Assembly (NCBI GenBank): GCA_011525685.1
Contig: WYBW01000052.1
Coordinates: 1 to 64,000, forward strand
Direction: 5' to 3'
DNA from: Verrucomicrobiia bacterium
Lineage (GTDB): Bacteria > Verrucomicrobiota > Verrucomicrobiia > Limisphaerales > JADLHS01
DNA length: 64,000 nt
The notes under the pieces were generated by a model. That model was not told where the DNA came from, searched no databases, and was given only the letters and a program-made list of their open reading frames with translations. The first letter of the stretch is position 1; every line of letters begins with the position of its first letter. A program made the translations under genes and the position numbers. Shown one piece after another: positions 27,701-35,422 of the stretch.

Positions 27701-28218
27701 CTTTCAATATCGTCGTGACGAACCTCGGACCGGCGACGGCGACGGGCGTCACCGTCACCAACTTCCTGCCACCGGGCGTGACCTTTGTTTCGGCCACCCC
27801 GGCCAGTTACACGGTGGCGGGCAATGTGGTGACCTTCACTAATCTGGGCACGCTGGGCAGCGGCGCTCAACTCGCCGCCAGCATTGTTGTAACCCCGACT
27901 GTGGCCGACACCCTCACCAACACCACCGCCTGCGGGTCGGATTTGATAGATCCGTTGCGCGGCAACAACGTCGTGTCCGTGAAGTCCGTGGTGGAAGTGC
28001 CGCAGTTGACGGTCACGCGGGTTGGGAATGCCTTGGTGATAAGCTGGCCGGCGGACGCCACTGGTTTCATTTTGGAGCGCACCGCGAGTCTGACGCCGCC
28101 GGTCGTGTGGACGACAGTGACCAGTCCGCCCGCGCAAACGGCCGGGGAAGTGCGCTTCATCACCCTGCCCCTCGGGAGCGGCAATGAGTTCTTCCGTCTG
28201 AATGTGGGCGGACCCTAG
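18724..28218 (+). CDS. Giant secreted Calx-beta / delta-60 repeat / P-domain / DUF11 protein
   Basis: About 3164 residues. I use the ATG at 18724, which puts a normal basic n-region before the signal core GWVAGMGLAATVGLAQ. An ATG at 18664 overlaps the previous stop and adds 20 residues. By base position: a pre-peptidase-C-like beta domain (18850-19240); a Calx-beta-like region with inserts (19250-20490); seven delta-60 repeats (20578-21680; unit xxxALQPDGKIIxGGxFT...RIARLNxDGSLDxxFNPG); four Calx-beta domains (21690-23245); seven more delta-60 repeats (23290-24355); six Calx-beta domains (24370-26410, each ending TxxIxDND); a CARDB-like domain (26412-26750); a proprotein convertase P-domain (26757-27243); two DUF11 domains (27263-27990); and the C-terminal module ending NEFFRLNVGGP. 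Calx-beta domains bind Ca2+. A stalk-like surface adhesin or matrix protein is the likely role. Confidence 0.85.
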   Translation: MKLSKLFMRRVRNRDLAPRWPRLAKLAGWVAGMGLAATVGLAQPANDNFANAEAISGASGTVSGDSTGATLEAGEPAHNCVNPDPGGSSVWYQWIAPADGTIIFDTVGSGFDTVMAAYTGTDVTALTVVACDDDSAGNFLSRISFSATTGTVYYIVVDGYFGSQGPVTLNWRSGETVPLEAGTFQFTRQRYFVSEYESFAAPTPPVQMFAPGPLASITRVLGSTGRMLVNYRITNAFYQQIVVTNFFGTNIYTTNFDEGTGLPTDFNIAVATNIAVTIPHLDVDGQGNFSFCLEQFANQISGTNANGLLILTNSPIDFPTNFVCLEGVSISNAPPTNIVVTELFCTNVFVTNLVPTALPFQDYIPQAGQLVFEDYQMRADIPILVFPRNPTPRLNRTIVAIIDSVIPDPLESPDIVAPQVNPARASALLHILDTDVVPNECGTNAGIIVNFTHKTIQAPEDVGEAVVYVRRSGTNGTTSGSVRYRIDWTPQGESSLNTFTLSDGSDYAIADDCILTYAQATPDYTNTSHGTLNWGANDFNLKGISIPIIDDTRVEFNEDIFITLYEPSGVEIGYINSCNLTVLFDNQLGGEQPAGAADRTHNRHDAAETSPPFNQRPGANGTVFALAVQSDDKTVVAGNFTAFNTTPRNRIARMNVNGQLDTAFNPGSGANDFISALALQSDGRIVAAGAFNSFNGTQRPRIVRLNSNGSLDNAFNPGFGANATVWAVAVQPDGKIIIGGEFTMADVFTRKYIARLNTDGTVDTTFDPGIGPNGAIYGLALQPNGAIVIGGEFTSVAGVSRPRVARLNPDGTLDPTFDPAVGADDTIYAVALQGGRVWIGGAFNNFNLISRKSIARLNANGSLDTTFDPGVGANDTVYSIVPQNDGRVLIGGIFTSYNKTRRMGFARLQANGPVDTSFLDTAYNHYAGLPKSLYNPEIEPDNFVFTSGLQSDGNVMIGGGFTRVGGGFTRSDITPRQNVARLIGGGTPGPGSISLAHDQYTADENGLTGYVTLVRENGSLGPAAAVVTGTTLPAGPGAAVENADFSFNASVYGRPLWTTTWSRPTWMLSDGLTDANNNELAVDDVRRASTLNDVFFNMIDNTNIDGNRTFTVEVSAPITADVFFLGGSPSSPAAALASPLSVDGENIPLGVAIGRAAAPMTIIDDDAPPGTITFTHADYFVSEDATNAVISVIRTNGSVGLVTVQYETSAGSAAAGADYQNRSGTLSFPGGVTSNAFLVPIINDSLVEDDETVNLRLFSVTGGGRFGLTNATLTIVDNDFPSGRLNFSVTNYSVPEGAGQATITVTRTGGSKNALSVQYASSAGTATAGVDYTNVTGTLNWDANDIAPRTFTVPIVQDVFVEGNETINLSLFNPSLTGAVGSRSNAVLTIVDDDFYGTVQFSAEAISFPENGGSATITVVRTGGSSESVTVNFTTSDVEAVAGFDYSPTNGTLAFGPGEISKTFSVRLLDNPFQDGNRRLALVLTDSSPTNTLGFPQAVFLTIVDDESNNEPAGSPDTAFFAGFNGDVFTLALQPDGKILAGGDFTFAANTPRTRIARLNYDGSVDETFMKSFSGANDTVRAMIHQTDGRTLIGGFFTQVNGVNLNSIARLNDNGSLDSLFNPGSGANGPIYALAETFAADGSRRLVAGGSFVTYNGTPRNRIARINNNGTLDFSFDVGLGADATVFAVAVFPTNSLHAGKVLIGGDFTSVNGVARSRIARLNTDGSLDLSFNPFAGPNESVRTVAIQSDGRILIGGLFTNVNGFARSRIARLNADGSVDATFNPGLGANDIVQTIAVQGDTRIILGGQFTRASGVSRNRVTRLQPDGTVDPMINFGAGANAFVAAAVIQTNDMIVLAGGFTEFDGVSRPRIVRLYGGAIAGSGSLEFTRANYPVNENATNVTVTVRRRGGTSNAPDGANITASTVTSDGTALQGLHYAGGTNALVFPQGEVFQDILIPIFDNFEINPDRVFQVALTNLLPAGVAATGDQPTATVTIINDDSAISFAAESYSVSENTGTGVAAITVIRVGSVVGDATVEFNTTTNGTATAGLDYLPVTNALVVFTNGETMKIVTIPILNDTLIEGNETITMELTNSIGAYLLSPFQATLTIVDDDFGPGRIAFASPAYTVVENAGNAIISLIRTDGSAGLVGVSYFTSNLTATAGFDYVASGGTVAFGDGETNKNIVIPILDDSFVEGNEVFLVTITNATGGATITGSNSAPVTILDNDVGITFASPVYVVNEGGGSVTLTVLRISGSNGVATVRYSTANGTALAGADFLGATNNLLTFADGETIKTITIPILEDTLVEGDEAFSVVLSNPSSGVQLLTSTATVTILDNDSGFRFAEASYFVDEYGTNALLTVIRTNPNTGIITVVFSTTNGTATAGSDFIASGGSLVFTNGESAKTIAIPIINDTQVEGPETFFVTLSSPSDGAQLLEPVTASVTIIDNDSGLRFSSANYTVTENGVEAIISVLRSGVLTNTVATSYATSDGTAVSGQDYLSVSGLLVFTNGESLKTFAVPIVDDDLEEGAETVLLTLHSPTGQVSLLNPNSAILTIVDNDGGSILPAGVLLTAESVAVNGAIDPGETVTGLFALRNLSGINTTNLVATLLPTNGVTAPSGPQNYGALADGGASASRSFTFTANGTNGAMVAATFEVQDGPINLGRVTFPFMIGSGSTVFSNVAPITIVDNNTALPYPSSISVTGLVGSISKVTVMVTNLSHGSPMDIDMLLAGPDSTSAVLMSDAGGGNFITNITLTFDDAAGASLPFNSAIGSGTYKPTNFGAADLFPVPAPPSPWGSTLSVFNGTNPNGLWSLFVVDDLTIFSGSISRGWRLAITTFGLIPSAADLSVGLTAAPDPVVVSSNLAYSVQITNHGPWAATGVTLSQALPAGATFVSATLSTGTFTTNNGAVIWSVGNLAMDAVATATIVVRPTVVGPNTSTVTLAGHEGDPNPLNNVASVTSTVSSLVADLAVGVVGSPDVLYLGVGGNLTFNIVVTNLGPATATGVTVTNFLPPGVTFVSATPASYTVAGNVVTFTNLGTLGSGAQLAASIVVTPTVADTLTNTTACGSDLIDPLRGNNVVSVKSVVEVPQLTVTRVGNALVISWPADATGFILERTASLTPPVVWTTVTSPPAQTAGEVRFITLPLGSGNEFFRLNVGGP

Positions 28219-28310
28219 CGGAGTGACCCGCGCGAGCCGGTCCGATTCGGCCTCGCGGCAAATTGTTGATTGAGCAAACAGTGAATCGTTGGATTTCGCA
28301 CAAGTTGTCT

Positions 28311-31300
28311 ATGAAGATTCGGTCCCTGAGACTCCCGGGTGGTGTGGGGCGCGGTGGCGCTCTGGCGGTCATGCTGTTCGTTTTGGCTGCGGCGACGGGT
28401 TCGGCCCGGGCGGCGCTGCAGAGCAGCTATCTGGTCAGCGAGGGCAAACAATCGCACGCCGTCGAGATCGCCACGGATGAATTCTGGGTGCGCACCGGTG
28501 ACCGCAGGGAGGTTCGCGCCGCGACCGGGCCTGCTGTGCTGACGAACGTGGTGGCGCAGGTCGAGTCCTTCCGCCAAGCCACCGGGCAGGAAGCGGACCT
28601 GGTGCTTTATCCGGTGGGTCTGCCGAAGAACGAATACACGCGCCTTTACGTGACGCGCTCGATGCTGGTGCAACTGGAGTCGGGAGTTGACGCTCAGGGG
28701 ATCGGCGCATTGATCAACGCGGAGAGTGTGGCGCCCGTGGCCTATGCGCCGGGGTATTGGTTGCTACGGGTGGCCAGTGGGGCGGCCGCTTTGACGGGAG
28801 CCGAATCGTTGCGCGGCCGGCCCGGAGTCAAGTACGCCGAGGCGCAGTTCGCCCGGCAGGCGCAGAAGCGGTTGATTCCCAATGACCCGCTGTTCCGCGA
28901 CCAATGGCACTTGCTCAACACCGGCCAGACCTCGGGCACTCCCGGAATTGACGTGGGTGTGACTGAGGTTTGGGATACCTACCAGGGCAGCGGCGTGGTC
29001 ATTGGCATCGTGGACGACGGCCTGCAACTGACGCATCCCGACTTGGCGCCCAATGTGGTGGCCGGGTTGAGTTTCGACTGGAATGGCAACGACAACGATC
29101 CCAGCCCCAACGTGGCTTTCGATTTTCACGGCACGGCCTGCGGCGGCTGCGCGGCGGCCCGCGGCAACAACGGCATTGGATTGTCCGGCTCCGCCCCATT
29201 GGCGGGTCTGGCCGGGCTGAGGCTGATTTCCGGGCCCAGCACGGACCAGGACATCGCCGAGAGTATCATGCACCAGTCACAAGCCATCCATGTGAAGAAC
29301 AACAGTTGGGGACCGGCGGATTTTGGCTTCATCGCAGCCGGCCCCGGACCGCTGGCGGCCGCGGCGCTGGTGGAATCCACAACCACCGGTCGTGGAGGGT
29401 TGGGAACGATTCACCTCTGGGCGGGCGGCAACGGGTTGGACAATGGCGATCATGCCAACTACGACGGCTATGCCAACTCGATCTACACCATTGGTGTCGG
29501 GGCCTGCAATGATTTCGGCCAGCAGGTCGTTTACAGCGAAAGCGGTGCGTGTCTGGTGATTGTGGCCCCGTCGCTGGATTTCCCTTCGCCTCCACGCCCC
29601 GGCATTTCAACCACCGATCTGGTCGGCGACGACGGGTATAACGGTCCGGGTGCCGTGGGCGAGTATGCGGACTTGGACTACACCCGGTTCTTCAGCGGCA
29701 CATCCGCCGCTACCCCGATCGCGGCCGGGGTGGTGGCCTTGGTGCTGGAGGCGAATCCCAACCTGGGCTGGCGCGATGTGCAGGAGATTTTAATCCGTTC
29801 CGCCACGTTTGTGGACCAGCAGGATGGCGGTTGGTTTGTCAACGCCGCCGGTCTCCGGTTCAACAACAAGTACGGCGCCGGCCTGATCAACGCCAGCAAC
29901 GCCGTCGCGCTCGCGCAATCCTGGGTAAACCTCGATCCGCATACCAATGCCGCGGTGGAAGCCGCCGGTCTGAGCCTCGCCATTCCCGACAACAGCACGG
30001 CGGGCGTCACCCACGAACTCCCCTTCCTGCGTGGCAATCTGCGGCTCGAGCACGTGACGTTGACCGTGGACATCCAGCACTCCCGGCGGGGTGATTTGGA
30101 GATCGAGTTGATTTCCCCCTCTGGCACGCGAAGCGTGGTGGCGGAACCACGCCCCGCGGACGGGACCGCCAATCTCAACGGCTGGACCTTCATGACCGTG
30201 CAGTTCTGGGGCGAAAACGCTTTTGGCACCTGGCGCGTCGTGGTGCGCGACCGGGCAGGTGGCGGCGTCGGTTCGGTCAGCCGGCTGCGGCTGGAACTTT
30301 GGGGCACGCCCAGTTCCTTCAACCTGCCCGTGCTCCTGGACAATTATTTCACCGGCGGCAACGGCAACGGCATCATTGACTTCAACGAGTGCAACAATCT
30401 CTACCTCGTGCTCGGCAACATTTCGTCCACCCCGTCCACGCGGGTGCAGGTCAGCCTCTCGACGACCACTCCCGGCGTGGCGCTGGGCACACGGGTTTCC
30501 GATTACGCGGATTTGCAGCCCGGCACCACCGGCACGAATCTCGTGCCTTTCACGTTGAGCACCGCGCCCACGTTTGTCTGCGGCACTCCCATCACGGTCA
30601 CGGCGCTGGTCAAGTCCGATCAAGGCTCCACCACCAACACCCTGCAATTTACGTCGGGCACCAATGGCCTCCCGCTGCGCTTCAACAGCACCTCGGCGGT
30701 GGCCATTCCCGACAACAACCCGCAGGGCACCAACTCGGCCATTTTCGTCACCAACATCCTCACCGCCATCCGCAAGGTGACCGTGTCGCTGCATGTGACC
30801 CACACCTGGCTCTCCGATTTACAGCTTGAATTGATCGGTCCAGACGGCACCACGGTTCTGCTTTCCGCCAATCACGGCGGAAGCGCCGACAATTACGGCG
30901 CCAGTTGTTCGCCGGACATCTTCCGAACGACGTTCGACGACGATGCCAGCCAGGCGATCAGCGGAGCGGCACCGCCATTCGTGGGCACCTTCCGTCCAGA
31001 CGCACCGCTCTCCACCTTCATCGGCAAGTCCGGCACCAACGCGAATGGCTTCTGGCGGCTGCGCGTCGTGGATCAGGCCACTTTGGACGCGGGGGTGCTG
31101 CAGTGCTGGTCGCTGTTTGTGACCGGTTCGGAATGTCTGGACGGCGGCGGCACTTGTCCCGGGGCGGACATGGCTCTGGGTTTCTCGGCGGCCCCGAACC
31201 CGGTCTCCATTGGCAGCAATCTGGTCTATACCGTTTCGGTCACGAACCTGGGGCCGAGTGAGGCGAAGAACGTGGTCGTCAATCAGGCCCTGCCCGGCTC

Positions 31301-34300
31301 GGTGGTCTTCGTCAGCGGGTCGGCCTCGCAAGGCAGCGTGGTTTCGGCCGGCGGCACGGCCATCATCAATTTGGGCACCATGCCGTTCACCGGTGTCGCC
31401 ACCGCTTCGGTGGTGGTCAGCCCCACGATTGCCGGGACGATCAGTTCCACCGCCAACCTCAGTTCCGGAGAGGCCGATCCTGATACGGCCAACAACACCA
31501 GCGTCGTGACCTCCGTGGTCATTCCTCCGACCTCCGACCTCGCCGTCGGCCTGCTCGATTCCCCCGATCCCGCGCTCGTGGGCGCCGGCCTGACTTACAC
31601 GGTGTCCGTGACCAATCGTGGACCTTCCGTGGCGACGGGCGTGACCGTCACGAACACACTGCCGGTCAGTGTTGCGATCAACGGGGCCACGGCTTCGCAG
31701 GGATTCACCGCCATCAGCGGAAACGTTGTGGTTTTCACGTTTGGCACCATGACCAATGGCGCGCGCACTTCCGGCACGATCAATGTCACCCCGTTTGCCG
31801 AAGGGGTGATTAACGCCACTGCGGTTGCCTCCGGCAATCAAGGAGATCCGGTGCCCGGAAACAATACCGCCACGGCTGTCACCACGGTGGGACCCGCGGC
31901 GGACCTGGTCATTGGCTTGGCTGATTTCCCGGACCCCGTGGTCGTGGGCAGCAATTGGACCTATCTCCTGACGGTCACCAACCGCGGACCCAGCCAGGCG
32001 GGCGCGGTGTTCGTGAATCACACGCTGCCGGCCGGCGTGAGCATCGTTTCCACCAATACCACCCAGGGCGTTCTCTCGCTCAGTGGCAATGTATTGGTGG
32101 GCACGCTGGGGCCGCTGCCCAACGGCGCCGGCGCGGCGATCACGGTGGTCGTCAACGCAACCAACAGCGGTAATTATGCTTCCACCGCCAACGTCAGCGG
32201 CTCCCAGGCCGATCCCAACACGGCCAATAACTCGGCCTCGGTCACGACAACGGTCGCGCCGCCCACAGTCAGCATCGTGGCGGCGGGTGCCACGTTGACT
32301 GCCGAAAGCGGCTTGCCAGCCAACGGCACTGTGGATGTGGGTGAAACCGTGACCATGCTCCTGCGCCTGCGCAACGGCGGCAACATCAGCAACACCAATC
32401 TCGTGGCGACGTTGCTGCCCACCGGTGGAGTGACAGCTCCCTCACCGGCGACGCCGGTGAACTATGGTGTTTTGCCGCCGGGCGGCCTGCCCGTTGCCCA
32501 GCCGTTTACATTCACGGCCAGTGGCCCGGCTGGCGGCACGGTTGTCGCGACGTTGCAACTGCAGGATGGTGCGAACAACCTCGGCACCGTGAGCTTCAGT
32601 TTTGTCCTGCCGAACGTGTGGACCTTTGCGAACACCAACCGCATTGCGATCACAGACAACCAGCCCATTCCCTGGCCCGCGGGGCCGGCTTCGCCTTACC
32701 CCTCGACCAACCTCGTGTCGGGAGTGAGCGGTCTGGTGGGCAAAGTTTCGGTCACGCTCTCAAATTTGAACCACAGTTTCCCGGATGACCTTGATGTGCT
32801 GCTGGTGGGACCCAACGGCCAGAAGATCATCTTGATGTCCGATGCCGGCGGGGCGAACACGGTCGCCAACGCGACCGTGACTTTCGATGACGGGGCCTCG
32901 ACCGCAGTTCCGGATGGCGGGCAGATTCTATCCTCCAGCTACCGGCCTGCTGATTACGAGCCGGGGGATGTCTTTGACGCGCCAGCCCCCGCCGGTCCTT
33001 ACGACACCAGCCTCTCCACGTTCGCGGCGGGCGATCCGAACGGGGTCTGGTCGCTTTACATCATGGACGATTCGACGGGTGATCCCGGCAACGTGGCCAA
33101 CGGCTGGCGTCTGGCGATCACGACCATCGCTCCCGTGAACCAGGTGGCCGACCTCGGCTTGGCCGCATCGGTATCCGCCACCACGGCTCTGGTGGGCGAC
33201 CATCTGGCCTATACATTCACGGTGACCAACCGGGGGCCGAACACCGCCACGGGGGTCGCGTTTACCAACCTCGTTCCAGCCGGTGCCAGCCTGCTTTCGG
33301 CCGGCGCGTCGCAGGGCACGGTGTTCACCAATGCTGGCAGCGTTTTTGTATCGCTTGGAGCGATTGATTCGGGAAGCAGCGCCTCGGTGATGGTCGGCTT
33401 GCGGCCCACCGTCCCGGGTACGCTGATCAACACCGCCACTGTTTCGGCCAGCGAAAACGATTTGAACCAGGCCAACAATACGGTCTCCGCGAGTACGGTG
33501 GTGACTTTGCCGGTGGCGGATGTCGGGTTGGGCAAGGCGGTGTCCCCCGATTCGGTGGTTCTGGGGAGCAACATCAACTTCATCATTTCGGTGACCAACC
33601 ACGGACCGCAAAATGCCTTGAATGTGGTGGTGACGGATCCCTTGCCGGCCGGCCAGGTGTTCGTCTCTGGCACCGTCAGTCGTGGCAGTGTCTTTCACTC
33701 GTCGGGAACGGTTATCGCCAGCCTGGGTGACTTGTCGCCCGGTCAGACAGCCGAAGTGACCATCCTGTCCACGGCGACCAGCGTCGGAACCCACACCAAT
33801 TTTGTCAGCATGGCCACCGGTTCGAGTGATACGAACGCATCCAACAACACCGACTTTGCGGTGCTGACGGTGACTCTGCCGGCGCCCGGTATCGTGCCGG
33901 CCGGAGCCGTTTTGCTGTCGGAAAGCCAGTCACCGGCCAATGGCGCGGTGGACGTCGGAGAGGCAGTGACTTTGTCCCTGAGATTGGAAAACACGGGTTC
34001 CGCCGGAACGGCTAACCTGGTGGCAACTCTCCTCGCCACAGGTGGTGTGACCGCGCCGAGCGGGCCGCAGAATTATGGCGCGCTGGCGCCGGGTGCGCCC
34101 GCGGTGGCGCGCGATTATTCCTTCACGGCCACTGGCGCGAATGGCGACGTGGTGGTGGCCACTCTCCAGTTGCAGGATGGGGCGGCCGATCTCGGCACCG
34201 TGACTTTCACTTTTGCGTTGCCGGCCACGACTTCCCTCGCCAACCCCGCGACCATCCTGATTCCAGAGCAAGGTGGCGCCACTCCTTATCCTTCCACCAT

Positions 34301-35324
34301 CCACGTTAGCGGCTTGGAAGGTCTGGTCAGCCGGGTGCAGGTGGCGCTCAATGGTCTCACCCATGGATTCCCGGATGATTTGGATGTGCTGCTCGTTGGG
34401 CCCAACAACCAGAAAGTCATGTTGATGTCCGATGCGGGGGGCGGACATGGCATCACGAATGTGTTGATCCAATTCGACGACGACGGTCCGGTGCTGCCCA
34501 ACAGCAGCCCCATCGCCGCGGGTACGTATGCCCCCACCGATTACGAGCCGGGTGACGCGTTCCCGCCACCGGTGCCCGCCGGGACGCCATCGGTGCGGCT
34601 CAACACGTTGAACAGCATTGATCCGAATGGTGCATGGTCGCTTTATGTCGTGGACGACTCCACCGGCGACGGCGGCAACATCGGCGGCGGTTGGACGTTG
34701 ACCCTCACGACCATCAGCCCCGTCAGCCCGGTGGCGGATCTGTCCATCGGCCTGACCGACTCGCCCGATCCCATCTACGTGGGCGGCACTGTGGTTTACA
34801 CGATTCAGGTCATGAATCACGGTCCCTTCGCCGCGACGGGGGTGACGGTCACGGATGCCTTGCCGGCCGGAGCGAGCTTCGTCTCCGCGTTCGCGTCGCA
34901 GGGCAATACCACCAACGTGGACGGGGTGGTGACCTGCAATTTGGGCGATTTGGACGTGGGTGCCGCTGCCACGGTCACCATTCGCGCGACGGCCAACGTT
35001 GGCGGCACGATGGTCAACTCCGTCAGCGTCAGCGCCGTGGAGACGGACTTGAACCCGGCAAACAATGCCGCCCAGACCACCACGGTGATCCTGGTACCGG
35101 CTCCGGCCATACTGGGCGACGTGGTCGTGACCAATGGGATCGTGCAATTCAATCTTACTGGCGAGCCGAACTTCAATTATTCGATCGAGGCCTCGACCAA
35201 TCTGGTGGCATGGGTGTCCATTGGTTCCGGCACCACGGCGGCGAATGGCACATTGAAGTTCACCGACTTGAATGCTCCCGCGTTCGGTTATCGGTTCTAT
35301 CGCGCCGTGGCCTTGAATCCGTAA
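28311..35324 (+). CDS. Kexin-like subtilisin (S8) protease with multiple P-domains and DUF11 repeats
   Basis: About 2337 residues from the ATG at 28311 (signal peptide core ALAVMLFVLAAATGSARA). A TTG at 28263 is less likely. A ~150-residue propeptide region precedes the subtilase domain, whose triad motifs are all visible: Asp in VIGIVDDGLQLTHPDL (about base 29010), His in DFHGTACGG (about 29125) and Ser in FSGTSAATPIAAGV (about 29700). A P-domain (29985-30320) follows directly, as in kexin/furin proteases. Then come a linker domain, a second P-domain (30695-31140), three DUF11 domains (31165-32265), CARDB-like plus P-domain 3 (32270-33130), two DUF11 (33145-33880), CARDB-like plus P-domain 4 (33885-34715), one DUF11, and the C-terminal module ending YRFYRAVALNP. 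It is secreted and probably active. The repeated C-terminal units may hold it at the surface. It follows the giant gene by 92 bases. Confidence 0.88.
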   Translation: MKIRSLRLPGGVGRGGALAVMLFVLAAATGSARAALQSSYLVSEGKQSHAVEIATDEFWVRTGDRREVRAATGPAVLTNVVAQVESFRQATGQEADLVLYPVGLPKNEYTRLYVTRSMLVQLESGVDAQGIGALINAESVAPVAYAPGYWLLRVASGAAALTGAESLRGRPGVKYAEAQFARQAQKRLIPNDPLFRDQWHLLNTGQTSGTPGIDVGVTEVWDTYQGSGVVIGIVDDGLQLTHPDLAPNVVAGLSFDWNGNDNDPSPNVAFDFHGTACGGCAAARGNNGIGLSGSAPLAGLAGLRLISGPSTDQDIAESIMHQSQAIHVKNNSWGPADFGFIAAGPGPLAAAALVESTTTGRGGLGTIHLWAGGNGLDNGDHANYDGYANSIYTIGVGACNDFGQQVVYSESGACLVIVAPSLDFPSPPRPGISTTDLVGDDGYNGPGAVGEYADLDYTRFFSGTSAATPIAAGVVALVLEANPNLGWRDVQEILIRSATFVDQQDGGWFVNAAGLRFNNKYGAGLINASNAVALAQSWVNLDPHTNAAVEAAGLSLAIPDNSTAGVTHELPFLRGNLRLEHVTLTVDIQHSRRGDLEIELISPSGTRSVVAEPRPADGTANLNGWTFMTVQFWGENAFGTWRVVVRDRAGGGVGSVSRLRLELWGTPSSFNLPVLLDNYFTGGNGNGIIDFNECNNLYLVLGNISSTPSTRVQVSLSTTTPGVALGTRVSDYADLQPGTTGTNLVPFTLSTAPTFVCGTPITVTALVKSDQGSTTNTLQFTSGTNGLPLRFNSTSAVAIPDNNPQGTNSAIFVTNILTAIRKVTVSLHVTHTWLSDLQLELIGPDGTTVLLSANHGGSADNYGASCSPDIFRTTFDDDASQAISGAAPPFVGTFRPDAPLSTFIGKSGTNANGFWRLRVVDQATLDAGVLQCWSLFVTGSECLDGGGTCPGADMALGFSAAPNPVSIGSNLVYTVSVTNLGPSEAKNVVVNQALPGSVVFVSGSASQGSVVSAGGTAIINLGTMPFTGVATASVVVSPTIAGTISSTANLSSGEADPDTANNTSVVTSVVIPPTSDLAVGLLDSPDPALVGAGLTYTVSVTNRGPSVATGVTVTNTLPVSVAINGATASQGFTAISGNVVVFTFGTMTNGARTSGTINVTPFAEGVINATAVASGNQGDPVPGNNTATAVTTVGPAADLVIGLADFPDPVVVGSNWTYLLTVTNRGPSQAGAVFVNHTLPAGVSIVSTNTTQGVLSLSGNVLVGTLGPLPNGAGAAITVVVNATNSGNYASTANVSGSQADPNTANNSASVTTTVAPPTVSIVAAGATLTAESGLPANGTVDVGETVTMLLRLRNGGNISNTNLVATLLPTGGVTAPSPATPVNYGVLPPGGLPVAQPFTFTASGPAGGTVVATLQLQDGANNLGTVSFSFVLPNVWTFANTNRIAITDNQPIPWPAGPASPYPSTNLVSGVSGLVGKVSVTLSNLNHSFPDDLDVLLVGPNGQKIILMSDAGGANTVANATVTFDDGASTAVPDGGQILSSSYRPADYEPGDVFDAPAPAGPYDTSLSTFAAGDPNGVWSLYIMDDSTGDPGNVANGWRLAITTIAPVNQVADLGLAASVSATTALVGDHLAYTFTVTNRGPNTATGVAFTNLVPAGASLLSAGASQGTVFTNAGSVFVSLGAIDSGSSASVMVGLRPTVPGTLINTATVSASENDLNQANNTVSASTVVTLPVADVGLGKAVSPDSVVLGSNINFIISVTNHGPQNALNVVVTDPLPAGQVFVSGTVSRGSVFHSSGTVIASLGDLSPGQTAEVTILSTATSVGTHTNFVSMATGSSDTNASNNTDFAVLTVTLPAPGIVPAGAVLLSESQSPANGAVDVGEAVTLSLRLENTGSAGTANLVATLLATGGVTAPSGPQNYGALAPGAPAVARDYSFTATGANGDVVVATLQLQDGAADLGTVTFTFALPATTSLANPATILIPEQGGATPYPSTIHVSGLEGLVSRVQVALNGLTHGFPDDLDVLLVGPNNQKVMLMSDAGGGHGITNVLIQFDDDGPVLPNSSPIAAGTYAPTDYEPGDAFPPPVPAGTPSVRLNTLNSIDPNGAWSLYVVDDSTGDGGNIGGGWTLTLTTISPVSPVADLSIGLTDSPDPIYVGGTVVYTIQVMNHGPFAATGVTVTDALPAGASFVSAFASQGNTTNVDGVVTCNLGDLDVGAAATVTIRATANVGGTMVNSVSVSAVETDLNPANNAAQTTTVILVPAPAILGDVVVTNGIVQFNLTGEPNFNYSIEASTNLVAWVSIGSGTTAANGTLKFTDLNAPAFGYRFYRAVALNP

Positions 35325-35422
35325 ACGGACTGCACTTCTCCACGGTGCGAGCACGCCACCGCGTGTTCTCAATTGCCCTCGAGCCTTGAGGGGTTGGGGA
35401 GCACACGTCTCATTAGCCATTC

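Noticed and set aside
35378-35396. Small hairpin CCCTC/GAGGG after the subtilase gene as a terminator
   Set aside because: Only a 5-bp stem and no U-tract. Too weak to call.
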